A stretch of 64,000 nucleotides of DNA from Flavobacterium sp. AED (GTDB lineage Bacteria > Bacteroidota > Bacteroidia > Flavobacteriales > Flavobacteriaceae): NCBI RefSeq assembly GCF_000812945.1, contig NZ_JSYM01000001.1, positions 1,984,001 to 2,048,000 of the forward strand, in the 5' to 3' direction. This document shows positions 7,737 through 16,653 of this stretch, piece by piece; within the stretch, counting starts at the first letter, position 1; each line of letters opens with the position of its first letter. Below the pieces are notes generated by a model, which did no database searches, was not told the DNA's origin, and saw nothing but the letters and a program-made list of their open reading frames with translations. The translations under genes and the position numbers were made by a program.

Positions 7737-9031
7737 TGGTGAAACAAGAAGTATCTTTTTTTTGGTTCAGACGCGATTTACGTTTGGAAGATAACGTTGG
7801 ATTATTCCATGCTTTGAAGTCTGAATATCCAGTGATTCCGTTGTTTATTTTTGATGATTCCATTTTAGACAGTTTACCAAAAAACGATGCCAGAGTAGGT
7901 TTTATTCACGAATCACTTTCGAAAATAAATACCCAATTACAAGAAATAGGAAGTTCACTATTAGTAAAAAAAGGAAAAACTATTGACGTTTGGCAGTCAC
8001 TTTTAAAAGAATTCGATGCCAAGGAAGTTTTCTTCAACAAAGATTACGAACCATACGCCATACAACGTGACACCGGTATTTGTGAAATGTTGGAAGCAAA
8101 CCATACAATCTCCTATTCTTTTAAAGACCAAGTTATTTTCGAAGAAAAAGAAATCACAAAAGCGGATGGATTGCCGTATACGGTCTACACTCCTTTTAAA
8201 AATAAATGGCTAGAAAAATACAAGTCAATGGCTCCGATTCCAGAATATGATGCCACGGATGTGTTTTCTAATTTCTATAAAAGTGACTTTGCTTTTCCAG
8301 CATTGGAACAAATAGGTTTCGAAGAAAGTCCAATAAAAGTAAAGCCACATAATTTAAAATTCATTGCAAATTATCAAGATATAAGGGATTTTCCAGCCTT
8401 GGACAAAACCTCTTATCTTTCGCCGCATTTACGTTTTGGAACCGTAAGCATACGGAAATTAGTCAATTGGGCATTTCATAAAAACGATGTTTTTTTGAGT
8501 GAATTGATTTGGAGGGAATTCTTCATGCAAATTTTATTCAGTTTTCCAAAAGTTGTTACCCAGAACTTCAAATCTGCGTATGATGGGATTCAATGGCGCA
8601 ATAATGAAGATGATTTCAAGCGGTGGTGTTCGGGAACTACCGGTTATCCCATGGTGGATGCAGGTATGCGTCAACTCAATGAAACCGGATACATGCATAA
8701 CAGAGTTCGTATGGTGGTAGCGAGTTTTCTCTGCAAGCATTTATTGATTCAATGGCAATGGGGAGAAGCCTATTTTGCTCAAAAATTACTGGATTACGAA
8801 TTGTCTGCTAATGTTGGCAACTGGCAATGGGCTGCAGGAACCGGTTGTGATGCTGCTCCTTATTTTCGAGTTTTTAATCCGGAGATTCAACAAAAAAAAT
8901 TCGACGAAAAAGGAATCTACATCCGAAAATGGATACCAGAATTCGATTTAGGATATGGAGAACCAATGGTAGAGCACGCTATGGCTAGGGATAGAGCGAT
9001 TGCTACGTACAAAGCAGGGATTTTGAAGTAA
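7736..9031 (+). CDS. phrB: deoxyribodipyrimidine photolyase (class I type)
   Basis: A light-driven DNA repair flavoprotein of 431 residues. The N-terminal antenna-binding domain begins FFWFRRDLRLEDNVGL. The C-terminal FAD domain includes LIWREFFMQ, GYPMVDAGMRQL, and the strongly conserved NVGNWQWAAGTGCDAAPYF, whose Trp residues belong to the FAD-reducing chain. Length is slightly short but typical of Bacteroidota. It ends the plus-strand light operon and faces the end of the minus-strand one. CPD specificity is the family expectation and not proved here. It is one of three photolyase or cryptochrome genes in 8 kb. Confidence 0.93.
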   Translation: MVKQEVSFFWFRRDLRLEDNVGLFHALKSEYPVIPLFIFDDSILDSLPKNDARVGFIHESLSKINTQLQEIGSSLLVKKGKTIDVWQSLLKEFDAKEVFFNKDYEPYAIQRDTGICEMLEANHTISYSFKDQVIFEEKEITKADGLPYTVYTPFKNKWLEKYKSMAPIPEYDATDVFSNFYKSDFAFPALEQIGFEESPIKVKPHNLKFIANYQDIRDFPALDKTSYLSPHLRFGTVSIRKLVNWAFHKNDVFLSELIWREFFMQILFSFPKVVTQNFKSAYDGIQWRNNEDDFKRWCSGTTGYPMVDAGMRQLNETGYMHNRVRMVVASFLCKHLLIQWQWGEAYFAQKLLDYELSANVGNWQWAAGTGCDAAPYFRVFNPEIQQKKFDEKGIYIRKWIPEFDLGYGEPMVEHAMARDRAIATYKAGILK

Positions 9032-9040
9032 AAGGATTTA

Positions 9041-9100
9041 AACATATAAGTCATATAAGTTTTTAGGTTATGTCTTAAAAACTTATATGACTTATATGTT
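9041..9100. terminator. 25-bp perfect inverted repeat, likely bidirectional terminator
   Basis: Arms 9041-9065 and 9076-9100 are perfectly complementary over 25 bp with a 10-nt loop (9066-9075), and an A-run follows on the plus strand. Each arm contains two related ATATAAGT units. It sits between the converging ends of the phrB operon and the SDR-DUF2867 gene, where a bidirectional terminator is expected. The arms are AT-rich, and the sequence may also be a dispersed repeat. Confidence 0.65.
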
Positions 9101-9108
9101 AAAAAAAA

Positions 9109-10527
9109 TTACTGAATCAATTTCTTCAACATTCCCTCGAAAATAAACCCGTGAAACGGCAAAACAGAATACCAGTATAATTTTCCCCAAATTCCTCTCG
9201 GCCTGAAAGTCGCTGCTTGATACAAAGTATTTCCGATAATTTTGAATTCTAGCCAAGCTTCACCTGGCAGTTTCATTTCGGCAAATAAGATTAATTTTCC
9301 TTCTTCTTTATTGGCATACAAAACGCGCCAAAAATCCAAAGCATCTCCAGAATGAATATCATGTCGGTTCGTTCTTCCTCTTCGGGAACCTACACCACCG
9401 TATAGTTTGTCTATAAAACCACGTAAATCCCACAACCAATCGCCATAATACCAACCCGTATCACCACCGATGGACCAAATTCTACTGATGGTAAAATCCC
9501 GGTCTATGATTTCCATTTTACGTCGATCAATAAAGCAATCCTTTTTTGGAACCTTTAAATATTCCGACATGTTGCTACTAAAACGTCCGCTGACCAACGA
9601 ATCTTTCCAGCTCGAAGCTACTTTGTCTTCGTCTACTTTTATCAAAGCACGGGAAAGCGCTTGTTTGTAGGACATAGGCTTGACATTCAGTAGCGTGTTG
9701 ATTCTGTTATCGCTGCAAACGACTTCGACTTTCATGCTGCTGACCAGTGCTGACGCAAGTCTATAGGATGTTGAGGTTACAAAATACAACCAATACGAAG
9801 ATAATTTTGGTGTCATTATAGGAACAGTAAATATCCATCGCTTTAGTTTTTTAGCCTCCGCAAAACCCAAAAGCATTTCTTTGTACGTTAAAATATCCGG
9901 CCCGCCAATGTCAAAACTCTGATTGTAGGTTAGCTGATTTAATAATGATTTGGATAAAAAATCAAGAACATCCGGAATTGCAATCGGCTGGCATTTAGTA
10001 TTCAGCCACTTTGGAGTAATCATTAGGGGAAGTTTATTCACTAAATCCCGAATGATTTCGAACGATGCACTACCAGAACCAACAATAATTCCCGCTCTTA
10101 AAGTTGTCGTGGCAAAAGTTCCAATATTTAAAATTTCTTCTACTTTTTTTCTCGATGATAAATGTTTGGATAGTGATTTGTCATTGATGATTCCACTCAA
10201 ATAAATAACTTGTTTTGCTTCGGTTTCATTCAAACGCTGTACAAAATTAAGTGCTGATACGCTTTCTAATTCATCAAAATTAGCATCGGTTCCTGACATG
10301 GAATGAATCAGATAATAAGCAGCATCAATAGCATCTGGAATGGTTGTCAATGTTTCTTGTTTGAGAAAATCAACTTCAATTACCGTAACACTTTTTTGAA
10401 ATTCTATTGGACAATAAAACCTGTTTTTATCCCTTACACAACAGATTACTTCGTGACCTTGTGCCACCAGAATAGGCAAAAGTCGTTTCCCGATATAACC
10501 TGTTGCGCCTGTTAAGAGAATTTTCAT
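9109..10527 (-). CDS. SDR family NAD(P)-binding protein with DUF2867 domain
   Basis: A 472-residue two-domain protein. Residues 1-290 form an atypical, extended short-chain dehydrogenase fold with the nucleotide motif GATGYIGKRLL near the start, resembling NmrA-like enzymes. Residues 320-470 form DUF2867, with DWLWDLRGFIDKLYGG, GRTNRHDIHSGDALDFWRV and a closing FHGFIFEGMLKK. The substrate is unknown. A TTG at 10545 in frame would add six residues, but ATG 10527 begins the canonical MKILLTGATG start. It lies 190 bp after folE, across a repeat, so it may be read through or have its own promoter. Confidence 0.88.
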   Translation of the reverse strand: MKILLTGATGYIGKRLLPILVAQGHEVICCVRDKNRFYCPIEFQKSVTVIEVDFLKQETLTTIPDAIDAAYYLIHSMSGTDANFDELESVSALNFVQRLNETEAKQVIYLSGIINDKSLSKHLSSRKKVEEILNIGTFATTTLRAGIIVGSGSASFEIIRDLVNKLPLMITPKWLNTKCQPIAIPDVLDFLSKSLLNQLTYNQSFDIGGPDILTYKEMLLGFAEAKKLKRWIFTVPIMTPKLSSYWLYFVTSTSYRLASALVSSMKVEVVCSDNRINTLLNVKPMSYKQALSRALIKVDEDKVASSWKDSLVSGRFSSNMSEYLKVPKKDCFIDRRKMEIIDRDFTISRIWSIGGDTGWYYGDWLWDLRGFIDKLYGGVGSRRGRTNRHDIHSGDALDFWRVLYANKEEGKLILFAEMKLPGEAWLEFKIIGNTLYQAATFRPRGIWGKLYWYSVLPFHGFIFEGMLKKLIQ

Positions 10528-10574
10528 GATCTTGTATTTAAACAATTATGCTTGTCCTAAATAATACTTAAATT

Positions 10575-10672
10575 TTTTTTGCCACGAATCACACTAATTA
10601 ACTCTAATTTCAAATTAATCAATCAAAAGATCTGTGATAATCTGTTTAATACGTGTAATCTGTGTTCTATTT
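10575..10672. repeat. dispersed repeat with ACAGATT-like units
   Basis: On the minus strand this reads as a run of related words (ACACAGATTACACG, AACAGATT, CACAGAT), followed by AATTTGAAATTAGAG, GTGTGATTCGTGGC. Filler of this type, ending in CGTGGC, is common between genes in flavobacterial genomes. It has no ORF. It lies in the 190-bp gap between folE and the SDR-DUF2867 gene. Confidence 0.55.
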
Positions 10673-10717
10673 TTAGCTAATAAAAAACATTTGGAATGAA
10701 CAAATAAGTAATTAAAA

Positions 10718-11329
10718 TTAACTCAGTTTATTTGATACTAAACTGATAAATTCTTTTCTGGTTTTGTCTTTTTCGAAAGCACCGGTAAAAGAAGAAGTCG
10801 TGGTAACCGAGTTTTGTTTTTGGATGCCTCGCATTTGCATGCACATGTGTTGCGCTTCAATCACAACCGCTACACCAAGTGGATTCAAAGCGTCCTGAAT
10901 ACAATTTTTAATCTGGTCAGTCAGTCGTTCCTGTACTTGCATTCTTCTGGCAAAAGCATCAACCACCCTTGGGATTTTACTTAAACCTACAATTTTACCA
11001 TTTGGAATGTAAGCAACGTGTGCTTTACCAAAAAATGGCAACATGTGGTGTTCACACATCGAATATACTTCGATGTCTTTTACCACAATCATTTGTTGGT
11101 GATCTTCAGTAAATAGCGCCGATTTTAGTATTTCCAAAGGATCCAGTCCGTAACCGTGTGTTAAATATTGCATAGCTTTGGCCACGCGTTCCGGTGTTTT
11201 TTCTAGACCTTCTCTGTTAACGTCTTCCCCTAAATTTTCAATTATTACTCTGTAATTATCAGCTAACGATTCTGTTATTTCAGTGTCGTATTGTTCAATT
11301 TTCTCGTAACTTTTCATTTCTTTTATCAT
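10718..11329 (-). CDS. folE: GTP cyclohydrolase I
   Basis: FolE converts GTP to dihydroneopterin triphosphate, the first step of folate and pterin synthesis. The 203-residue protein has the zinc-binding [11 protein letters not shown] and, later, the third zinc ligand in [24 protein letters not shown] is also family-typical. ATG 11329 and an internal ATG at 11317 are both possible. Its place in a photolyase operon is meaningful: many photolyases use a folate (MTHF) antenna, and folE belongs to light-induced LitR/CarH-type regulons in some other bacteria. The housekeeping copy may be elsewhere. Confidence 0.95.
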   Translation of the reverse strand: MIKEMKSYEKIEQYDTEITESLADNYRVIIENLGEDVNREGLEKTPERVAKAMQYLTHGYGLDPLEILKSALFTEDHQQMIVVKDIEVYSMCEHHMLPFFGKAHVAYIPNGKIVGLSKIPRVVDAFARRMQVQERLTDQIKNCIQDALNPLGVAVVIEAQHMCMQMRGIQKQNSVTTTSSFTGAFEKDKTRKEFISLVSNKLS

Positions 11330-11370
11330 GTTATGCTGTATTTCAATTTTAAGTTTGGCTAATTATTTTT

Positions 11371-12054
11371 TTAAATTTTAAAAGTCACTATTCCGTAATC
11401 CATTTCGAATACTTGACCTGAAATTGATTTTGTATTTTCCGAAATCAGGAAGTCAGTCATACTAGCTACTTCTTCCGGCTTTAAATAGCCTTTCATCGGG
11501 TGGCGTTCCACCATGTTTTCTTTCATTCGATCATTTCTCAAAATACCTGCTGAAAGTGATGTTTCGGTAATCGTGGGAGCAATGGCATTGATGCGTACTA
11601 CCGATGCTAATTCTGCTCCCAACGATTTCACTAATCCTTCAACTCCTGCTTTTGCGGTAGCAATACTAGCATGAAACGGCATTCCTAATTTTGCGGCTAC
11701 CGTGCTAAACAAAACAATCGATGGATTAGTTCCCTTTTTTAAAACAGGTAAATATTTCTGAATGGCTTTCACAGCGCCAATGACATTAATTTCAAAATCA
11801 TTTCTAAAATCATCTATACTGAGACTCCCTATGGGTTTCAAATTGATGGAACCCGGACAGTAAATCAAGGCGTCAATAGTTTCTATTTCCGGAAGTGAAT
11901 CCTGCAATACATCTACAGAAAAGTGTTTCAGATTGGGATGTGTGATATCTGGCGCGTTTCGGCTAATGTTGTAGACAAAGTTTGTCTCTAATTGTTGCAA
12001 CAAAATAGCACTGCCAATTCCTTTACTACCACCAATGATTACTATGTTTTTCAT
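11371..12054 (-). CDS. SDR family protein lacking the catalytic tyrosine
   Basis: A 227-residue short-chain dehydrogenase/reductase fold. The cofactor loop GGSKGIGSAIL is intact, as is the structural CPGSIN (NNAG position). The catalytic segment reads STVAAKLGMPFHASIATAK: the serine/threonine and lysine are present, but the residue four before the Lys is Ile instead of Tyr. Ordinary SDR proton transfer therefore looks impaired. From memory, relatives in other photolyase clusters have the same HASI form. It lies 41 bp upstream of folE and 51 bp downstream of the TIGR03643 gene, inside the light operon. Confidence 0.87.
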   Translation of the reverse strand: MKNIVIIGGSKGIGSAILLQQLETNFVYNISRNAPDITHPNLKHFSVDVLQDSLPEIETIDALIYCPGSINLKPIGSLSIDDFRNDFEINVIGAVKAIQKYLPVLKKGTNPSIVLFSTVAAKLGMPFHASIATAKAGVEGLVKSLGAELASVVRINAIAPTITETSLSAGILRNDRMKENMVERHPMKGYLKPEEVASMTDFLISENTKSISGQVFEMDYGIVTFKI

Positions 12055-12105
12055 TTTTTATACGTTGTTATTTTAACAGATTACTGTTCATGGAACACTA
12101 ATTTT

Positions 12106-12390
12106 TTATCGCTTGGAAATCTTGTTATTGTTAATTTGTCTTTGCATCGTGCATTTAAAACGACCCTCCCGAAAATCCCTTAATTTTTCATGTTTTGTTT
12201 TGCGGCCTTGTACTCTTTTACGCCACATTCTAAAACTCGAAGGTTTCATTTCGATTCGCATCAAGTCGATTACTTCTTGTTCTTTTAGTCCAAATTGCAT
12301 TAAAATCGCATCAAAAGTGGTTCGGTCTTCCCAGGCCATTTCTATGATTCGGTCTTTGTCTAAATCAGTAAGTTCTTTTTTTATAGTCAC
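12106..12390 (-). CDS. TIGR03643 family protein
   Basis: A 94-residue basic protein matching the TIGR03643 pattern: LTDLDKDRIIEMAWEDRTTFDAI, then a helix-turn-helix-like FGLKEQEVIDLMR, then SFRMWRKRVQGRKTKH. The function is unknown, and the family is typically found beside photolyase or cryptochrome genes. The start codon is GTG at 12390; no ATG occurs before residue 18, well inside the conserved region. It lies 49 bp after the photolyase gene and belongs to the minus-strand light operon. Confidence 0.85.
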   Translation of the reverse strand: MTIKKELTDLDKDRIIEMAWEDRTTFDAILMQFGLKEQEVIDLMRIEMKPSSFRMWRKRVQGRKTKHEKLRDFREGRFKCTMQRQINNNKISKR

Positions 12391-12439
12391 GATATTTTTT
12401 TTAATTCAAATTGCTGTTTTTTTAATATGTGTTGAAGCA

Positions 12440-13924
12440 TTATTCGCTGTCGCCAATATCAGCCATGGTGTGTAACTTTAATATGCGAAAACTTTCCTCT
12501 TTTACTAATGGATTCTTTTTCATTTTCCATAAAAAATCACTCGCAAATTTTCTCGTTCGTTCCATATTTACAATTGGTTTCGGATAATTGATTCCTATTT
12601 CGAAGTCATTAAACTTCTGGTCTAAATAGGTCATTTTATATGGTTCATGTACAAATGCCCGTGGCAAATTGCGCAATTCCGGAACCCATTTTTTTATAAA
12701 TTCACCATCAGGATCGTGTTCGTAACTGTTCTTTATTGGATTATAGATACGCAACATATTGATTCCGGTTTCACCAGCCTGCATTTGCAACTGCGGAAAA
12801 TGAATTCCCGGTTCAAAATCCAGAAACATTTGTGATAAATATTGCGTCGCTTCTTGCCAAGGTTGCCATAGATTATGCGTGAAAAAGGACACTAACATCG
12901 CCCGCATTCTAAAGTTCAAATAACCGGTTTCATTCAGGCAACGCATGGAAGCATCGATTAATGGAAATCCCGTTTTTCCCGTTTTCCAAGCATCAATATA
13001 ATTTTCATTGACTTTCTTTTTCAAAGAATGAAAACCTTTATTAACACTTTCAAACTCCATGATTTCTTCCATTTCAAATTTTTGAATGAAATGTGCCTGC
13101 CAAGTCAGTCTGGATATAAAAGAATCAATTTGCTTTTTATGGCTACACGTCAATCGGAAAGTGGCTGCCTTTTGCAAAACTTGCCTCGATGATAGATTTC
13201 CCCAAGCAATGTATGGCGATAATCTGCTGCAACTTTTTCGAGCCAATAAAGGTTTTGAAATATGGGAACTATAATTGTGATAGCGCTCGTCAAAGAAGTT
13301 TTGTAAATATTTACCAGCCATTGTACTGCCCCCTTTTTGAAAAACAGTATCCGAAACAGTTTCTAAACTTGTCTTTTCCAATGCTTTTTCGAGTTCGGTT
13401 ATTGCTTCCGTATTGAGGAAATTCTCTGCTTTAGAATCAAAACTAAATTGGGGTTCATTCATGTACTTTTCCCATTTTGAAACCCAATTCGTTCTGTTTT
13501 TCAACGCTCTGAAAATGCCGTTATTGGTGTTTTCGACCCAATTGATTTGATTATTTTTGCAAAATCGTTTGAAGGTTTTATCTCTTTCGTAAGTGATTTT
13601 TATACCCGTTTCCTGATGCGAAAAAACCGTGTCTATTTTATATGTTTCTTGTATGGTATTAAATACTTGAAGTACTTCAGAAGACACCGTTAAAACGCGT
13701 GTATTCGATTGTTCCAGTTGTTTATTGACATCTACAAGCGATTGCTTGATGAAATTCCAGTGTCTCGGACTGTAATGCGAATCATTTTCTAAAGATTTTT
13801 CGAATACATAAAGCAATAACGTAGGCGTATGAGTTTGTGTTGCATTAAAAATCGCTTCGTTATCCTGTAAACGAAGGTCTCTTTTAAACCAAACCACATT
13901 GATATGTTTCTTGTTTGTATTCAT
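12440..13924 (-). CDS. cryptochrome/photolyase family protein, second copy
   Basis: A 494-residue photolyase-family flavoprotein. It begins with HINVVWFKRDLRLQDNEAIF (antenna domain) and has the FAD-domain motif GFPLIDASMRCLNETGYLNFR. In place of the usual NWQW it has HFPQLQMQAGETGINMLR. The reading frame stays open for 60 more codons upstream, inside the CryDASH gene, but the ATG at 13924 starts the family-typical N-terminus, 7 bp after the CryDASH stop. The unusual FAD loop makes this a separate clade from phrB, so damage specificity, or a sensory role, cannot be read from sequence. Confidence 0.9.
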   Translation of the reverse strand: MNTNKKHINVVWFKRDLRLQDNEAIFNATQTHTPTLLLYVFEKSLENDSHYSPRHWNFIKQSLVDVNKQLEQSNTRVLTVSSEVLQVFNTIQETYKIDTVFSHQETGIKITYERDKTFKRFCKNNQINWVENTNNGIFRALKNRTNWVSKWEKYMNEPQFSFDSKAENFLNTEAITELEKALEKTSLETVSDTVFQKGGSTMAGKYLQNFFDERYHNYSSHISKPLLARKSCSRLSPYIAWGNLSSRQVLQKAATFRLTCSHKKQIDSFISRLTWQAHFIQKFEMEEIMEFESVNKGFHSLKKKVNENYIDAWKTGKTGFPLIDASMRCLNETGYLNFRMRAMLVSFFTHNLWQPWQEATQYLSQMFLDFEPGIHFPQLQMQAGETGINMLRIYNPIKNSYEHDPDGEFIKKWVPELRNLPRAFVHEPYKMTYLDQKFNDFEIGINYPKPIVNMERTRKFASDFLWKMKKNPLVKEESFRILKLHTMADIGDSE

Positions 13925-13931
13925 TAAATTT

Positions 13932-15236
13932 TTAAAATAATTGTTGTTGCAACCATAATTTCTGGAATTTTGATTGCCCGTCATAATTCTCGGCCTGTAA
14001 CTTAATATTGAATTTTCGATCCCTTGGGTCGTTACCAACTCCTGAAACATACATCCAATTCCCGTAATTGCTGTGAACATCGTAATCAATAAGCATCGCT
14101 TCAAAATACGCGGCTCCTATGCGCCAGTCTAGCAGAAGATTCTTTGCAAAATAAGACGCTACATTTTGTCTCCCGCGATTACTCATCCAGCCAGTTTGTT
14201 GCAATTCAATCATGTTGGCATTTACAAATGGTTCTAGACTATTTCCATTTATCCAATTTGTTATAGTGAATTGATTGGTTTTCCAGTCGTAATTTTTATC
14301 TAAAATCCCTCCAATTTTAAAAATAGAATTCCCGTTTTTCATTGAAACATATTTAAAATAATCCCTCCAAACCAGTTCAAAAATCAACCAATACGTTGAT
14401 TCATTTTTCTCGACTTCTTGCTCATATTTATTAATTTTCCAATAAATAGTTTTCGCCGAAATGGAGCCGTTGGCTAACCAAGGAGAAAATTTTGAACTAA
14501 AATCAGTTCCAATCAATCCATTACGGGTTAATTTATAAACACTTAGTTTTTTGGTTTCCCAAAAATAATGTTCCAGTCGTTTCAGCGCTTCGTTTTCACC
14601 ACCACGAAAAGGGAAAGCGGTTCTGGAATCCGTTTCAAAATCAGTAAATCCCAATGTTTCCATCGTAGGAATTACAGTTTTATGTGTGGTCCAATTTTCT
14701 TTTAACATCGGTTGAACTGCAAATTCAGGTCTGACTTTTGTCGATTTTTCACACTGATTTCTAAATTGTGTAAAAACATTTGGAATCGATGGAATCGAAA
14801 ATGGAATGTCTTCAGGATGAAATAAGAACTGATTGTAAGTACTTTTGAACGATATTGAATCCGGAACTTTAACTTTTATATTTTGTAAAACTTCGATTTC
14901 TTCACTCGTCCACTCTTCTTGAAAGTAAACAGAATTGATTTCATTTTGAGCAATAATTTCCGGAATAGAATCTTCTGGTTTTTGATGGTAAACCAAAAGC
15001 GGAATATTTAATTTCTCCAGATTTTGTTTCAATGCTGTTACCGATTCAATTAGAAATTTGGCTCGAAATTTTTCTGTTTTTTTAAAACCAAATCTTGTTT
15101 CCTCATAATGTCTTGGATCAAAAAAATACACCGCAATTACGGTTTCATTTTCATCAATAGCATTTGTCAACGATTGATTGTCATTGACTCTCAAATCATT
15201 TCTAAACCAAACTAACCCTTTTTGTTTCTTTTGCAT
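13932..15236 (-). CDS. DASH family cryptochrome
   Basis: A 434-residue CryDASH-type flavoprotein. The N-terminus KGLVWFRNDLRVNDNQSL and the FAD-domain segments LVWRDYFKYVS and GWMSNRGRQNVASYFAKN match the family. The C-terminal block GNWMYVSGVGNDPRDRKFN is diagnostic for DASH proteins. These enzymes repair pyrimidine dimers mainly in single-stranded DNA, and may signal. The first 25 bp overlap the end of the small DUF2256 gene in another frame, and the stop is 7 bp before the next photolyase gene. Confidence 0.94.
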   Translation of the reverse strand: MQKKQKGLVWFRNDLRVNDNQSLTNAIDENETVIAVYFFDPRHYEETRFGFKKTEKFRAKFLIESVTALKQNLEKLNIPLLVYHQKPEDSIPEIIAQNEINSVYFQEEWTSEEIEVLQNIKVKVPDSISFKSTYNQFLFHPEDIPFSIPSIPNVFTQFRNQCEKSTKVRPEFAVQPMLKENWTTHKTVIPTMETLGFTDFETDSRTAFPFRGGENEALKRLEHYFWETKKLSVYKLTRNGLIGTDFSSKFSPWLANGSISAKTIYWKINKYEQEVEKNESTYWLIFELVWRDYFKYVSMKNGNSIFKIGGILDKNYDWKTNQFTITNWINGNSLEPFVNANMIELQQTGWMSNRGRQNVASYFAKNLLLDWRIGAAYFEAMLIDYDVHSNYGNWMYVSGVGNDPRDRKFNIKLQAENYDGQSKFQKLWLQQQLF

Positions 15237-15346
15237 TTTTCGCTACAATATTTGACTTCGTCCCAAACCTTTTCCCATTTTTTCCGCCAGCTAAAAGGTC
15301 GGTTACAAACCAAACACATTTTTGAAGGCAGATTTTCCTTTTTCAC
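15212..15346 (-). CDS. DUF2256 domain protein, 44 aa
   Basis: A small gene hidden between the ABC1 kinase and CryDASH genes. Reading the minus strand from GTG at 15346 gives 44 residues, including MCLVCNRPFSWRKKWEKVW and YCSEKCKRNKK: two Cys pairs that probably bind zinc, with Arg/Lys/Trp-rich spacing, as in DUF2256. The GTG overlaps the upstream TAG stop by one base (TAGTG), and the 3' end overlaps the CryDASH start by 25 bp. Translation is therefore probably coupled on both sides. DUF2256 genes recur beside photolyases; function is unknown. Confidence 0.85.
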   Translation of the reverse strand: MKKENLPSKMCLVCNRPFSWRKKWEKVWDEVKYCSEKCKRNKKG

Positions 15347-16653
15347 TAGTTGTATTTTTGATATTCATTGACAACAATTTTCGCTTTCAAATCAAACATT
15401 AAATTGTATAACCCAAAGAAGGTTCTGTTCATATAAATGAAATGTTTGGAACCTCTATTCCCGTTCATTTTTCTAAGATTAGTGTCTTTTGAGAATCGTT
15501 CTCCTAATTGTGCGATGCTTTCAAAGAATGCTGCGTCCGAGAAATCAAAAGTTTCGGTTTGAAATGGTTTGGTGAACAGCGATAACAAATCGTAAAACAT
15601 TTGAGTGAAATAGTCCACTTCCTCTTTGGAGTCATCCACTCTAAGGATTTCTAATTCGAATAATTTTTGACTAAAAAGTTTCTTGTTATCAATCACTTCT
15701 TTGTTTATTAATTCGAAATAAGGAATATAGAAGTCATTTGGAATTTGTTTCATACATCCAAAATCCAGTGCAACCAATTGGTTTTCATCATTTACCAAGA
15801 AATTTCCCGGATGCGGGTCAGCATGTACTTTCCTTAAAATATGAATCTGATACATATAGAAATCCCACAAAGCCTGACCAATTTTGTCCGCGATTTCTTG
15901 ATTGTCATTTTTATTGGTAAATTCCGAAAGATGAATCCCAGTCATCCAATCCATCGTGATAATTTTCTCCGATGAAAATTTTGGGTAATAATTCGGGAAA
16001 ACCAGATTTTCAATTTTTTTGCAAGCATCAACAACTTCTTGGCTTTGTTTTAGTTCCAATAAATAATTAGTTTCCTCAATCAATTTGTCTTCGACTTCCT
16101 TGAAATACTTATCAGAATCTTTTCCTTGAAGGTTAAACATTCTAATCGCTATTGGTTTCACCAAAGCCAAATCAGATGAAATACTATTGGCTACCCCTGG
16201 ATATTGAATTTTTACCGCCAATTTCTTGCCGTTTTTTATTGCAACATGAACTTGTCCAATACTTGCAGCGTTTACAGAGTTTGCGTTGAATTCGTCAAAA
16301 ATCTCATAAGGTGTTTTGCCAAAATTAGTCTTAAAGGTTTTCAACACTAATGGTGCCGAAAGTGGTGGAACAGAAAATTGTGAAAGTGAAAATTTTTCCA
16401 CATAAGCCTGCGGCAAAAAGCTTTTGTCCATACTTAGCATTTGCGCTACTTTGAGCGCGCTTCCTTTCAAACTTTTCAGTCCGTCGTAGATGTCTTCTGC
16501 GTTATCTTCGTTGAGTTTATCACGAGTCAAATCAGAATTAACCATTTTTTCTCCGTAATATTTTAGATAATTGACGCCAACTTTTGCTCCAGTTTGCACC
16601 AGTTTGGTTGCTCTTTCAATTTTTGAAGTAGGTATATAGTCTATGGTTTTCAT
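15346..16653 (-). CDS. ABC1/AarF/UbiB family atypical kinase
   Basis: A 435-residue protein-kinase-like ATPase. The catalytic loop VHADPHPGNFLV and the metal-binding DFGCMK are present, and an Ala-rich nucleotide segment is visible as VNAASIGQVHVA. The family KxGQ signature reads KVAQ here (residues 68-71). UbiB-type members support isoprenoid-lipid or quinone metabolism, but this branch travels with a TetR gene and light genes and has no known substrate. Its start overlaps the TetR stop by one base (TAATG). Confidence 0.88.
   Translation of the reverse strand: MKTIDYIPTSKIERATKLVQTGAKVGVNYLKYYGEKMVNSDLTRDKLNEDNAEDIYDGLKSLKGSALKVAQMLSMDKSFLPQAYVEKFSLSQFSVPPLSAPLVLKTFKTNFGKTPYEIFDEFNANSVNAASIGQVHVAIKNGKKLAVKIQYPGVANSISSDLALVKPIAIRMFNLQGKDSDKYFKEVEDKLIEETNYLLELKQSQEVVDACKKIENLVFPNYYPKFSSEKIITMDWMTGIHLSEFTNKNDNQEIADKIGQALWDFYMYQIHILRKVHADPHPGNFLVNDENQLVALDFGCMKQIPNDFYIPYFELINKEVIDNKKLFSQKLFELEILRVDDSKEEVDYFTQMFYDLLSLFTKPFQTETFDFSDAAFFESIAQLGERFSKDTNLRKMNGNRGSKHFIYMNRTFFGLYNLMFDLKAKIVVNEYQKYN

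Noticed and set aside
13924..14104. N-terminal extension of the second photolyase by 60 residues
   Set aside because: It lies inside the CryDASH gene, has no photolyase similarity, and ATG 13924 gives the normal family start.
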